Assembly (NCBI GenBank): GCA_031280235.1
Contig: JAITHA010000074.1
Span: 1-51,962, forward strand
Direction: 5' to 3'
DNA: 51,962 bases
Origin: Puniceicoccales bacterium
GTDB taxonomy: Bacteria; Verrucomicrobiota; Verrucomicrobiia; Opitutales; UBA953
The position numbers were made by a program, and so were the translations under genes. The notes under the pieces were generated by a model that did no database searches, had not been told where the DNA came from, and saw nothing but the letters and a program-made list of their open reading frames with translations. Positions 1-8,090 of this stretch are shown in pieces. Position 1 is the stretch's first letter. Each line of letters opens with the position of its first letter.

Positions 1-894
1 ATTCAGCTCACTTACAACTACGAGCAGCTTGAGGATGGAAAATGGAAGTTGCGAAAACAAAAGAGACTCTTATGGGACTTTAAGGGGCAGCGTGAACGGA
101 GTGAAGAGCTCTCCCGAATCGACGAGTCAAATAGCATGGCCTTGCAAAAGATGGCGTTTGCCAATGGAAAATCCATTGCGAACACAGAAATATTTCGCAA
201 GAAATCCGAGGAGTTTTCTCCGAATAAGGTAATGCTCGCGAAAGATGGATTCGAATATATAAAAAAACTCCAGAGAGGTTTTATCGTGAGCAGTATACAG
301 ATGGGTGATTTCGGGATCGCAGATGATTTTTACTTAAATTATTTCTTTACTTGGGACGGACTTTTGTTTCCCCAAACTTTAGAACGTCAGGGCAAAAACG
401 GGATATCAATAGTTTCCAATCTCAAAAAAGACACCATCGAACTCATTTTGGCCAAAAAAGACAAGCAAAGTATCGCTTATACCTTCGACGCTGGAACAGG
501 AATACTTAAAAATAGAAGCCGTTTGAGAAAGGGTCTGGATGGGACGATCCGCAGAGACAGAGACTGCGACATGGTCAAAATAAAACAAATCGACGGCTAC
601 AATATCCCGACAGAAATGAATTTGGATTTCGATCTTTACAATTCAATTGAGAAACAGATTATCGCAGACCGTATAAAAGCGCGCATCACTGTCGATGAGA
701 AAAGTATTTTGCTTAATCAAGAGCTAAAGGATTCGGATTTCGAGCTAAAAATCCCTGTTGGTGCACAAGTCGATGACTATACTAAAGATATTTTTTACAT
801 ATCAGATGGTGTCAATGGAGATCCTGAAATTCACGAACGCTTGGAGGATGCTCTGGAAGAGACCATCCGCGAAACGACACAACAAAGGAAATAA
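1..894 (+). CDS. LolA-like envelope protein, 5' end outside the window
   Basis: The reading frame is open to the left edge, so the true start and any signal peptide lie outside; a TTG at 49 is the first internal start-like codon, but coding clearly precedes it. The visible 297 residues alternate beta-type strands with basic loops. Near the C-terminus a stretch reading DSDFELKIPVGAQVDD recalls the closing segment of LolA/RseB-like proteins (a pattern ending in 'F.l.iP.G..V.D') that sit beside DUF1573 and C39 genes in Planctomycetes and Verrucomicrobia. If so, it is a periplasmic lipid- or peptide-binding protein. Its TAA is followed after three bases, in the same frame, by the ATG of the next gene. 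The region is visibly richer in A/T than DNA after about 2.3 kb. The family assignment is an inference; that it is coding is firm. Confidence 0.7.
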   Translation: MQLTYNYEQLEDGKWKLRKQKRLLWDFKGQRERSEELSRIDESNSMALQKMAFANGKSIANTEIFRKKSEEFSPNKVMLAKDGFEYIKKLQRGFIVSSIQMGDFGIADDFYLNYFFTWDGLLFPQTLERQGKNGISIVSNLKKDTIELILAKKDKQSIAYTFDAGTGILKNRSRLRKGLDGTIRRDRDCDMVKIKQIDGYNIPTEMNLDFDLYNSIEKQIIADRIKARITVDEKSILLNQELKDSDFELKIPVGAQVDDYTKDIFYISDGVNGDPEIHERLEDALEETIRETTQQRK

Positions 895-897
895 GCT

Positions 898-1422
898 ATG
901 CACTCCCATGAACGTCCCGCTTCTTCGCTGCTTTGTGGCGCACACGCAACACATGTGGCGTTGGGTTTGCTAGGAGATTCTAACCGGAATCTCCAAGAAA
1001 TCCTGAACGCTTTTCCGGCGATAAAAAAAACCGGAGTCTCCTTGAATGAAATTGCCCTTTTCTTCCAAGAGAAAGGCTACTATTGGGCTATCCAAAATCT
1101 CTCGGAGATGGATATCATTAAAGGAACTCCGGAAAACGTCTATATCGTTTTAGATACATTCGATAAGCATATGTCGCATCTCGTTGTTAAGAAAAAAAAT
1201 TCTCCCGAGCAATTGCAAATTATTGATTTCCCCGAAATTATCATAAAAACAGAAAGGGATGAGGTGTTTGCCAAGACTGAATCACCATGTCTGGTCATCG
1301 CAAAGCAACCCTTGTACTTTTTCCCAAAGAATGAGTTTATTTTTGCGCTTTCAACGCTCTTGAGCTTTTTCATCCTTTTTCTCCTCATTCGGAGAATTAT
1401 ACTTCAAAGAAAACGCACTTGA
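898..1422 (+). CDS. C39-like cysteine peptidase domain protein with C-terminal membrane anchor
   Basis: 174 residues. Cys13-Gly14 followed by a helix-like stretch, a VSLNEIA segment near residue 47, His94 in HLVV and Asp110 match the Cys-His-Asp order of papain-like C39 (double-glycine leader) peptidases. Residues 147-165 form one hydrophobic segment followed by RRIILQRKR, so the protein should be C-terminally anchored with its tail in the cytoplasm. There is no signal peptide, and the catalytic Cys lies only 13 residues from the start, which is very close for this fold. An AAAGGA about nine bases upstream is one of the few Shine-Dalgarno-like sites in the window. It lies between the LolA-like and DUF1573 genes and overlaps the next frame as TTGA. 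The substrate is unknown; no ABC exporter or leader peptide gene is visible nearby. Confidence 0.7.
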   Translation: MHSHERPASSLLCGAHATHVALGLLGDSNRNLQEILNAFPAIKKTGVSLNEIALFFQEKGYYWAIQNLSEMDIIKGTPENVYIVLDTFDKHMSHLVVKKKNSPEQLQIIDFPEIIIKTERDEVFAKTESPCLVIAKQPLYFFPKNEFIFALSTLLSFFILFLLIRRIILQRKRT

Positions 1423-1442
1423 TTTTTCCACGCTACACAAAC

Positions 1443-2276
1443 ATGTCTTCCATTCAAAATATCACTCAAACGGAGACTCCAAGGACGGAGCGCTTCAATC
1501 CAAAGAAGGGAAAAAGCAAAAAAGCCAAATTTTTGGTGATTGCTTTTCTTGGATTATTTGCAGTTCTCTTGTTTATCAAGATGAAATCGCCCGAATCGGG
1601 GAAAAATGTGTCCTTTGAAAAATCCGAGCTTGATTTTGGCGATTTGGAATGCGGCCCCCAAAATGCTGTTTCGCACAAAGAAATCAAACTCAAAAACGGC
1701 ACGCAAAACACGATTCGCATCACTGAATTTTCTGCTTCCTGCAGTTGCTTGAAAATCCTAAAATACCCGGATTCAATCCCGCCCAATAGCGAAGGCGTTT
1801 TCAAATTGCAAGTGACTCTCAAGCCCAAAGATATTCAGGAACGCGATGTGGGTGTCATCGTTAAAACAAATAGTCCTGACTATCCAAAATTGGAATTTGG
1901 CGTGCGTGCCCGTCTAAAATCGAGTTTTTACGCCTTGCCGGACGAATTGGATTATGGGATAATGATAGATAAGAATCGACAATACAGCAAAATATTGTTT
2001 GTGTCCCAATTTGGATTCGCCAAGGACGTGAAGATTGCCAAAGCAGTCTCCAGCTCAAAGGCTATCACCCTTGGTACGGAAAAAATTACCCGCGAAGAAT
2101 CAACAACGCAGCATGATGGACGCGCTGTCTTCGCACGAAACTCAGAATATCTCGTCACGTTCCAGCCGTCGGTGCTTGATTCATTCGATGGCGCCTCGCA
2201 AAGCTCTATGGCAATTGTGACATTTTTTCTGAGTAATGGAAAGAAATTGGAGATTCCTGTGAAATGGGAATTTTAA
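1443..2276 (+). CDS. DUF1573 domain membrane-anchored protein
   Basis: 277 residues from the ATG at 1443. A longer form from a TTG at 1419, overlapping the previous stop as TTGA, is possible but adds only eight residues. Residues 1-28 are polar and basic, 29-45 form a transmembrane anchor, and 59-160 match DUF1573: a DFG start, a KLKNGTQ turn, then SASCSC at 97-102 and IPPNSEG. DUF1573 is an immunoglobulin-like (ASPM/SPD-2/Hydin-type) domain common in Bacteroidetes and PVC bacteria, with no settled biochemical role. The protein should sit in the periplasm, tethered to the inner membrane. The paired Cys may be a disulfide or metal site. Its place between a C39-like peptidase and a MauE-rhodanese gene suggests an envelope thiol or maturation function; this is inference. 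Confidence 0.85.
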   Translation: MSSIQNITQTETPRTERFNPKKGKSKKAKFLVIAFLGLFAVLLFIKMKSPESGKNVSFEKSELDFGDLECGPQNAVSHKEIKLKNGTQNTIRITEFSASCSCLKILKYPDSIPPNSEGVFKLQVTLKPKDIQERDVGVIVKTNSPDYPKLEFGVRARLKSSFYALPDELDYGIMIDKNRQYSKILFVSQFGFAKDVKIAKAVSSSKAITLGTEKITREESTTQHDGRAVFARNSEYLVTFQPSVLDSFDGASQSSMAIVTFFLSNGKKLEIPVKWEF

Positions 2277-2307
2277 GGAATGAACGTCAATAATAAAAAG
2301 ACCACTT

Positions 2308-3384
2308 ATGGACAGAGCTACTAACCGCAAAAGACCAATGGGCAGACTTTTCCTCATTCGGAAAAGTCTGGGCTTTTTTTTCCTCCTCACTCTTGGTGGA
2401 ATATTTCTCTATTCTGGGATTTTAAAGATCGGGGCGCCGTTGGATTTTGCCGATTCTATAGCAGGCTATCAGCTTGTGCCAGAGGCCCTTGTCAATGCAT
2501 TGGCTGTGTTTCTGCCAGTTTTGGAGTGTGCTCTTGGGCTTGCAGTTTTCGTAAAATTTTTGCGGCGTCCGATCTTGTGGATGATTTGCGCGCTGTTATT
2601 TGTGTTTCTGGGCGCGTTGGTACAGGCAGCGGCGCGTGGCTTGGTTGTTGACTGTGGCTGTTTCGGTGGGGGGGCACCCAACCAAGGCAATATGTTTGTG
2701 AGCATTCTGCGGGATCTAATCTTGCTGGGAATGGTTGGCTTTTTGCTTTGGCAGGAAAAAGGCAAAATCTCGCCCTGCCCTTCAGCGTCCGGTTCAAAAG
2801 AAAGAAAAATTCTTCCGCAAGCATCATCCCTCAACGCAGTGACCGTGTCCGTTCTTTTGGTTCTCTGCGCTGCCGGAGTGGCTGTTGGCGTCAACCTTGC
2901 GCGCACAACGCCCGTTGAGTTTTCTTATAAAAGCAAGTCAGCGCGCCTTGCCGAAAAAATTCTCCTTCGGAAAGACGATACGGGCAGTCACCCCGACGCA
3001 AATGGGATCAAGGTCACCTACCTCATCGAGGCAAAGGACGAGGCACGCCTTGAAGAAATTATCCATTTTGTGGAACACGGGCCCGCTCGTGTCGCGTTGC
3101 TGGATGTGCGTCCCAGTTCGTTTTTTGATGACGGCCATATTAAAGGTGCGCTGAATCTGCCTGTTGGCGAATTTGAGCAAATTTATCCCAAACATAAAAA
3201 AACGCTAGAAGATGCCCGGCGCGTGATTGTTTATTGCGATGGCGCTGGTTGTGATTCGGCGGAAGTAGTTGCCGACACGTTAAAAAGACTCGGGCATGCG
3301 CAAGTTGTGGTTTACCACGGAGGCTGGAAAGATTGGGTGAAACACAAAAAAGCGACACTCCTTTCCTCCCGCACAAATTTCTGA
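2308..3384 (+). CDS. MauE/DoxX-family membrane protein fused to a rhodanese domain
   Basis: 358 residues. Residues 22-150 hold four hydrophobic segments with the family-typical YSGILKI near the first and DCGCFGG (Cys116, Cys118) before the fourth, as in MauE/DoxX-like proteins linked to electron transfer and thiol oxidation. A further segment at 177-197 leads into a rhodanese-like domain at about 245-345, with LLDVR, GHI.GA.N, the active-site loop CDGAGC (Cys310) and GGW. MauE domains supply or accept electrons for thiol-disulfide exchange and rhodanese domains carry sulfane sulfur on Cys; the fusion suggests an envelope sulfur or thiol relay. The rhodanese would follow a membrane segment; its side is not certain. 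The start at 2308 is an ATG; an alternative is ATG 2338. A perfect 11-bp hairpin followed by eight T lies inside the first 25 codons and is listed separately. Confidence 0.85.
   Translation: MDRATNRKRPMGRLFLIRKSLGFFFLLTLGGIFLYSGILKIGAPLDFADSIAGYQLVPEALVNALAVFLPVLECALGLAVFVKFLRRPILWMICALLFVFLGALVQAAARGLVVDCGCFGGGAPNQGNMFVSILRDLILLGMVGFLLWQEKGKISPCPSASGSKERKILPQASSLNAVTVSVLLVLCAAGVAVGVNLARTTPVEFSYKSKSARLAEKILLRKDDTGSHPDANGIKVTYLIEAKDEARLEEIIHFVEHGPARVALLDVRPSSFFDDGHIKGALNLPVGEFEQIYPKHKKTLEDARRVIVYCDGAGCDSAEVVADTLKRLGHAQVVVYHGGWKDWVKHKKATLLSSRTNF
2343..2381 (+). terminator. Terminator-like hairpin inside the 5' coding region of the MauE-rhodanese gene
   Basis: Arms CAGACTTTTCC (2343-2353) and GGAAAAGTCTG (2360-2370) are perfect reverse complements with a six-base loop, followed by GGC and eight T (2374-2381). 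This is the textbook layout of an intrinsic terminator on the + strand. It falls 67 bases after the DUF1573 stop and 35 bases after the ATG of the MauE-rhodanese gene, so it would end or attenuate transcription between them. Either the MauE gene starts further downstream than drawn (the first membrane segment leaves little room), or it is expressed by read-through controlled at this hairpin. Confidence 0.65.
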
Positions 3385-3416
3385 AAACCGAACACATCAA
3401 TCTACCCTCTCTCATT

Positions 3417-4934
3417 ATGACACAAAGAAAATCAACATTTCCCCCTCCGTATGTCGCCAGCCATCGTACTTGGTTTGCGCATACCGTGCGCTTCCTTTTC
3501 ATCATTTGTCTATTTTTTGCTGTTTCTTTGGAGGGACGGCATTTCGTGATAGATGGTGAGCGTGCGTTTTTAAAACCGCGCACTTCTGGGGAGAAGAATT
3601 TTCGGCCCAGCTTGGAAGTACAAGTTCGCGTGGATGCGGACATGCCAGCAGGAAAGTGCTACGTGCGGCTTTATCTCTTCGATGCAAAGGGGCGTCAGCA
3701 AGGGGGTGCCATCGGCCCTGTTCCAGAGCGCTACGATGGGACGCGAAAGAAGTCACAGCTTCCGTTTTACCTCAAAAGCCGCTCAAATTTGCGTCTGCGT
3801 TTTCTCTTGCCCGCAGACTTGGAAAAGAAAGCTGCGGCTGGCATTTATGGTGTGCTTGTCTTTGGAGACCAGCGAGATGCAACTGCCAAGTTGGTGCTTT
3901 CCCACACACGCAACGCCAGCGCGCGCCCGAAAGAATGGGGTGAATTTAATTTTCCGGAGAAAAAATTATGCCAGCAAAACAGCCGTTCGCGCGAAAGCAA
4001 TCGCGAGCGTTTGACGGAAATAAAGTGTCCAACAGGACTTTCGGATTATCCTTATTTTACGCTGTTTGCACGCCTGCCTGCTGGCGTTAATACAGGGAAG
4101 GATGCGGGCGGCGTTTTGTGCCTTTCCCTGCTGGCCAATCAGATAGATGATGTACGCCGTTCGTTAATCAATCGCGACGCCCAGGGCGACATCGGCGACA
4201 TGATTCGCTACGCCGACAACAAAAAGTTAATTGTGCTGTGTTGGGCCGCAAGGGCTTTCTGGGAAAATGGGCGCAATTGGGATGCACTGTCGCCCGAGAC
4301 GGCGCGCTACCATGGCGAGCGTTTTGAGCGCGTTGTCGTCGCGTGGGAGCGCGGCGTAAAGCAGCTTGCAAATCGCTTTGAATTTGAGCCAAAAAATTTT
4401 CTTATTTGGGGCTATTCGAACTCGGCGCAATTTGCAGGGCGTTTGGCTTCGCGCCGCCCCGCTTATTTTGGCGCTGTGCACATGCACAATCCTAACGCAT
4501 TTGCCATGCCTGTGGAGGCTGGGAAACACATTATCTGGGGCTTGACAATGGGCGAAGAGGATCCGGGGTTCGGCAGCGCGGTGCGGTTTCTTGTCAAAGC
4601 GCGAGAAACAGGTTATCGCGTCGTCTTTAAAGGAGTGCCCAAGATGGGTCATGAAAACGATCTTGGCTCACGGCAAATGGCCACCCTGATTTTCGAATAT
4701 GTGCGCGGCCTGCCCACCGAGGAACGCGAGCGCCAGAGGATCATTTCTGCAGAAGTGGATAGCGCGATGTATTGTGGTGACTGGCTGCACCAGGTTGTCG
4801 AAACGCGTGACACAAAACTGGAACGCATCCCGCCCGGCCTGCGCGTCCCGCTCATGAATGAGCTCATCAAGCAGGCGTGGATGCGAGAAAAACCTCTCTC
4901 CAATGCCGATGATCCCTCTGGACAACACCCTTGA
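3417..4934 (+). CDS. Secreted or membrane-anchored alpha/beta hydrolase
   Basis: 505 residues from the ATG at 3417; the frame is open upstream into the previous gene (to 3333), but the signal-anchor just after 3417 supports this start. A hydrophobic stretch at about residues 27-42 (FLFIICLFFAV) is the signal or anchor. The C-terminal half has the nucleophile elbow G-Y-S-N-S with Ser334, an acidic candidate near Asp382 in GEEDPG and His412 in MGHEND, in the order Ser-Asp-His expected of alpha/beta hydrolases. The first 200 residues are a beta-rich segment without a recognised family. It is probably an esterase or peptidase acting outside the cytoplasm. The stop overlaps the TTG start of the O-antigen-ligase-like gene as TTGA, so the two are probably translated together, which suggests a substrate linked to surface polysaccharide. 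Confidence 0.75.
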   Translation: MTQRKSTFPPPYVASHRTWFAHTVRFLFIICLFFAVSLEGRHFVIDGERAFLKPRTSGEKNFRPSLEVQVRVDADMPAGKCYVRLYLFDAKGRQQGGAIGPVPERYDGTRKKSQLPFYLKSRSNLRLRFLLPADLEKKAAAGIYGVLVFGDQRDATAKLVLSHTRNASARPKEWGEFNFPEKKLCQQNSRSRESNRERLTEIKCPTGLSDYPYFTLFARLPAGVNTGKDAGGVLCLSLLANQIDDVRRSLINRDAQGDIGDMIRYADNKKLIVLCWAARAFWENGRNWDALSPETARYHGERFERVVVAWERGVKQLANRFEFEPKNFLIWGYSNSAQFAGRLASRRPAYFGAVHMHNPNAFAMPVEAGKHIIWGLTMGEEDPGFGSAVRFLVKARETGYRVVFKGVPKMGHENDLGSRQMATLIFEYVRGLPTEERERQRIISAEVDSAMYCGDWLHQVVETRDTKLERIPPGLRVPLMNELIKQAWMREKPLSNADDPSGQHP

Positions 4935-6430
4935 ATAAAGTTTGTTTTCACCCATTTCTTTTCATGCTTCTTGCTGTTGTTAAATTAAGCGAACGTCTGG
5001 ACTGGGGTTTTCGCAGCCCCAATATAACCGCCATCTATATAGCCTTGTTAATGACAGGCGTCTGGGCTCTTCCCGGCTTATTTCCACGCAAAAACAAGGG
5101 CGATACGGGCAAAGAAATTCCTCTCTGGCGCATTCTGCGTGTTGTGGCCTGGGTTGCTGCGCTATGCGTGTGCATTTACCTGACGAGCAAGCTCTTCCAA
5201 ACAGGTTCACGCGGCGGAGCAGTGGCTGTGCTGGCGGGTTTTGGCGCGATGCTGGCCGCGCGTCTCAAGCAATGGCGTGAATGGCCCTTATGGCGCGTCA
5301 GCGCGGTGTTATTGGCGCTTGTTATTGTGGGAGTTTTGGCGTGGCAAATACACCCTGCCGAGAGGCTTACGCTCCAACACAGCATCGGCGATGCCTCGAT
5401 AACAAATAGGTTGCGCATCTGGAAATGGGCACCTGCCATGATCATGGATGCGCCCGGCGGCTGGGGTGAAAGATTCGCGCCCAAAGCCTTATTTTCTTGG
5501 TACCAAGACGCCGATCATCTCGAAGTTTACAGCGAGTTTGTAAATAGCCATTTGGAATTTTTAATAGAACACGCCTGGCCCTTGCGTCTTGTTTATTTGT
5601 TTGGCTGGTTGCTGGCGCTGCGCCTCGTCTGGCCCATAGGTACTTTTTCGCCTAAACGGCGCTCTTTCGAAGAGGGCAATTTTCCCGTTGCCCCGTTGGG
5701 GACCATGGTGGCTTGGGGCGTCGGTTCGACTTTCACAACAATGCATGCCGAGTGGCAACTTTGGGTGGCACCTTGCGCGCTTTTTCTCTGGGCCGTGGGA
5801 ATACGCGTGTATTGGCGGCAATGGCCCAGCGTGAAAAATCTTTTATGGAGCGTTGGTACGCCGGCGTTTATTTTGCTTTCCGTCTGCCTGCTCGTCGGTG
5901 GATTTTCCCCCCTCTCCACAAACGATCTCGGGCGCAGTGTCAAACTCGGGACTGGCAAAGTACAAATCGTCGTCCTTGCCGGCACCAGCGAGCACAAAGA
6001 ACAGCGCAACCGGAGCATAACGCGCGACGATACCCGAGAACTACGCATCGCTTGGAAAGCGCACAAGAAAAAGCCAACCCTTCTGTGGACGACCCAAGCC
6101 CAGCGCATCCCCGACGAAACGCGCCCACAGATTCTCGTTCTCATAGGAAAACCTGACTTTACGACATGGCCCCCCATCATCTCCCGAGCCGAACGCATCA
6201 TCGCGCTCGCGCCCGAGTTCCCCCCCGAGGCCTTTTTTGACGAAACGACACTACCCAAAGTGCAAGCCTGCTACGGCGAACTTTCCAATGCCGCACACAG
6301 CGCCGCCTGGGAAAACAGCGGCCGCTGCAGTGTTCTCCTTGGCACAGGGGACTTTTTCTCCGACTGGGCCAACGCGATACTGGACGGAAAACTACCGGAA
6401 ACCCGCTTCGCCGAAGAAAAACAGCCATGA
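4931..6430 (+). CDS. O-antigen-ligase-like (Wzy_C-type) membrane protein with a C-terminal soluble domain
   Basis: 499 residues from a TTG overlapping the previous TGA; ATG 4964 is the alternative. About seven to eight membrane segments fill residues 1-340. Between them lie SRGG near residue 95, typical of Wzy/WaaL-like proteins, and a loop with SEFVNSHLEFLIEHAW resembling the conserved 'H.xxLe.l.e.G' motif of O-antigen ligases. These enzymes transfer or polymerise lipid-linked glycans on the periplasmic side. The protein is short at the N-terminus for the family (usually 10-12 segments). Residues from about 355 on are soluble, with alternating strand/helix pattern (QILVLIGKPD, RIIALAPEFP), and resemble part of a hydrolase fold but show no nucleophile elbow. 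I do not recognise this tail. The role in glycan ligation is likely but not proven. Confidence 0.6.
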   Translation: MNKVCFHPFLFMLLAVVKLSERLDWGFRSPNITAIYIALLMTGVWALPGLFPRKNKGDTGKEIPLWRILRVVAWVAALCVCIYLTSKLFQTGSRGGAVAVLAGFGAMLAARLKQWREWPLWRVSAVLLALVIVGVLAWQIHPAERLTLQHSIGDASITNRLRIWKWAPAMIMDAPGGWGERFAPKALFSWYQDADHLEVYSEFVNSHLEFLIEHAWPLRLVYLFGWLLALRLVWPIGTFSPKRRSFEEGNFPVAPLGTMVAWGVGSTFTTMHAEWQLWVAPCALFLWAVGIRVYWRQWPSVKNLLWSVGTPAFILLSVCLLVGGFSPLSTNDLGRSVKLGTGKVQIVVLAGTSEHKEQRNRSITRDDTRELRIAWKAHKKKPTLLWTTQAQRIPDETRPQILVLIGKPDFTTWPPIISRAERIIALAPEFPPEAFFDETTLPKVQACYGELSNAAHSAAWENSGRCSVLLGTGDFFSDWANAILDGKLPETRFAEEKQP

Positions 6431-6481
6431 GGCAAAAAAACGAGAGCGCCCCACCAAATAACTACTTTATGAGGAGGCTGT

Positions 6482-8041
6482 CTAACCTCGGCAGCTGTCC
6501 ACCCAAATGTCGTGCCACCAATCGTTGATCGTCGGAGGGGTCATATTCTCCCACAGGCGCAAGTCCGTTCCAAGCGGGAGGTTGATGGGAATGTCATACT
6601 CGAAGAATTTCTCTGCAGACCAGTCTTCTCCAGCCAGCCAGCGCACACGTTTCCAAAGCTGGTAGCGCTCCAGTGCGGTGAAATATGCGGTGCCCCCGTG
6701 CATGGTGCTCAGTTCGCGCCTTTCGGGCGTCCAGACTGTGAGCCCATTGTAGTACCCTGCTTTATAAAAACCAACCCCGGCATTCACGTATTCCGGACGC
6801 TTAAGAAAAGCCTTCCACTTGACCTGCTCTGGATCGTTGGTAGCATCAAGCATCCAGCCCAGACCATCTTCGTCCTCATGATAGGCGGCGAGATCGGTGG
6901 GCTTGGCATTCACAACTTCCGCCGGGGCATAGAGATCCGGCATTCGCCCGAGAATGTGCCCAACGAATTCATGCGCCGCCCAGTAGGGATCGCCGACTTG
7001 CAGCACGGACATGAAAGAAAACCAACCCATCGCCCAGCCGCCATACGGACCGTTCGCGACAAAACAAGCATGTATCGCCTTGGGATTGATGCCAGGGATC
7101 TTCTTAAGTTGCTGAAGGACAAGGTCATAATTCGCAGTACAATTGTGCCCACCAAACTTGTTTTGCCGTGGGGACATGTTATGTCCATAGTCGTCTGTTG
7201 TGCCGCGTTCCTTGGACTCGGCGATATAAATTCCAAGGTCGATGTAGTCTGAAAGTAAATCGCGGAACACCATGACTTTTTTCAAGTTTTCGGCAAGCAC
7301 CCGCCCGGCAGTTTCCCAGTAGCCACCTTTTTTGTTATCCTGCCGGTCGAAGCCATCGCCCACGATGATGACCGCCACGCCTTTCCCTTTTTTATGGCGG
7401 TTCAGCCAGATTACATCGCCGTCTTTATAGTAGTCCCCTTTTTTGCCTTGGGTGATTGTCGTTGTGAGGCTTGGCGTGCCGGGCATTGAGATAGTTATTT
7501 TCCCGCTACGTTCTTTGCCTGTGTCATTTGGGGTGGCGGCTATTTTGAAAATATCAACGCCTGGACCGCCATTTTTTTTCTCCGGTTTTATCCAATTTGC
7601 CTCAGAGGTGATTTTCCAAGTCTTGCTGGCCGAGACTCGATAATGCCGCCCCTGACCAGTGTCGGAGAGTTCCAGATTTGCGTGACTCACGCTAAAACGA
7701 AAATCAGTTTTCCCTTGAGAAACGATTATCGTCTTTGAGCCACGCTTGCTTTTTAAGACGATTTTCCCGCTCCTCGGTTTATCCTCCGAATTGGCTTCGA
7801 CAAGCACGCGTAGCTCCGTCTTGCCTGCAGCGGCGTGCAAAGGGCGTAACTTTATCCAAGCGGGCGTCTTCGACTCCCAGTCGATATCACTTTCGACGAC
7901 GACTTGCTCAATCGCCCCGCCCTCCACATCCTCCACGGAGAGCGTTTCTTTACTCACCGCTAGCCCCGCTGCGGAGAGCGGGCTGGCGTGGTCAGGGATG
8001 AAGGCCGCGAAAAGCAACGCGGCGAAAGGAAATAAGCGCAT
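6482..8041 (-). CDS. Secreted M64-type metallopeptidase with two BACON-like domains
   Basis: 519 residues with a signal peptide (about 1-25). Residues 27-110 and 112-202 are two related beta domains ending in IVSQGK and TITQGK, the closing signature of BACON (Bacteroidetes-associated carbohydrate-binding often N-terminal) domains. The C-terminal part opens with VAVIIVGDGFD, as in M64 peptidases, and carries HEFVGHILGRMPDLY at 357-371, fitting the HExxGHxxGxxxD zinc site of this family. It should act outside the cell on host or dietary glycoproteins, or on mucin-like substrates; that target is inference from Bacteroidetes relatives. It follows the cyclophilin gene on the same strand after 49 bases and is probably co-transcribed. 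The start is preceded by TTTATCC and no Shine-Dalgarno. The 51 bases to the convergent gene at 6430 show no clear terminator. Confidence 0.85.
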   Translation of the reverse strand: MRLFPFAALLFAAFIPDHASPLSAAGLAVSKETLSVEDVEGGAIEQVVVESDIDWESKTPAWIKLRPLHAAAGKTELRVLVEANSEDKPRSGKIVLKSKRGSKTIIVSQGKTDFRFSVSHANLELSDTGQGRHYRVSASKTWKITSEANWIKPEKKNGGPGVDIFKIAATPNDTGKERSGKITISMPGTPSLTTTITQGKKGDYYKDGDVIWLNRHKKGKGVAVIIVGDGFDRQDNKKGGYWETAGRVLAENLKKVMVFRDLLSDYIDLGIYIAESKERGTTDDYGHNMSPRQNKFGGHNCTANYDLVLQQLKKIPGINPKAIHACFVANGPYGGWAMGWFSFMSVLQVGDPYWAAHEFVGHILGRMPDLYAPAEVVNAKPTDLAAYHEDEDGLGWMLDATNDPEQVKWKAFLKRPEYVNAGVGFYKAGYYNGLTVWTPERRELSTMHGGTAYFTALERYQLWKRVRWLAGEDWSAEKFFEYDIPINLPLGTDLRLWENMTPPTINDWWHDIWVDSCRG

Positions 8042-8090
8042 GGATAAAATTCTACACGAATGTCTATGCCCGAAGAGAGCTCGTGTTTAT

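Noticed and set aside
5593-6258. Minus-strand frame over the O-antigen-ligase-like gene
   Set aside because: Arginine-rich frame with no family features, complementary to a real membrane protein.
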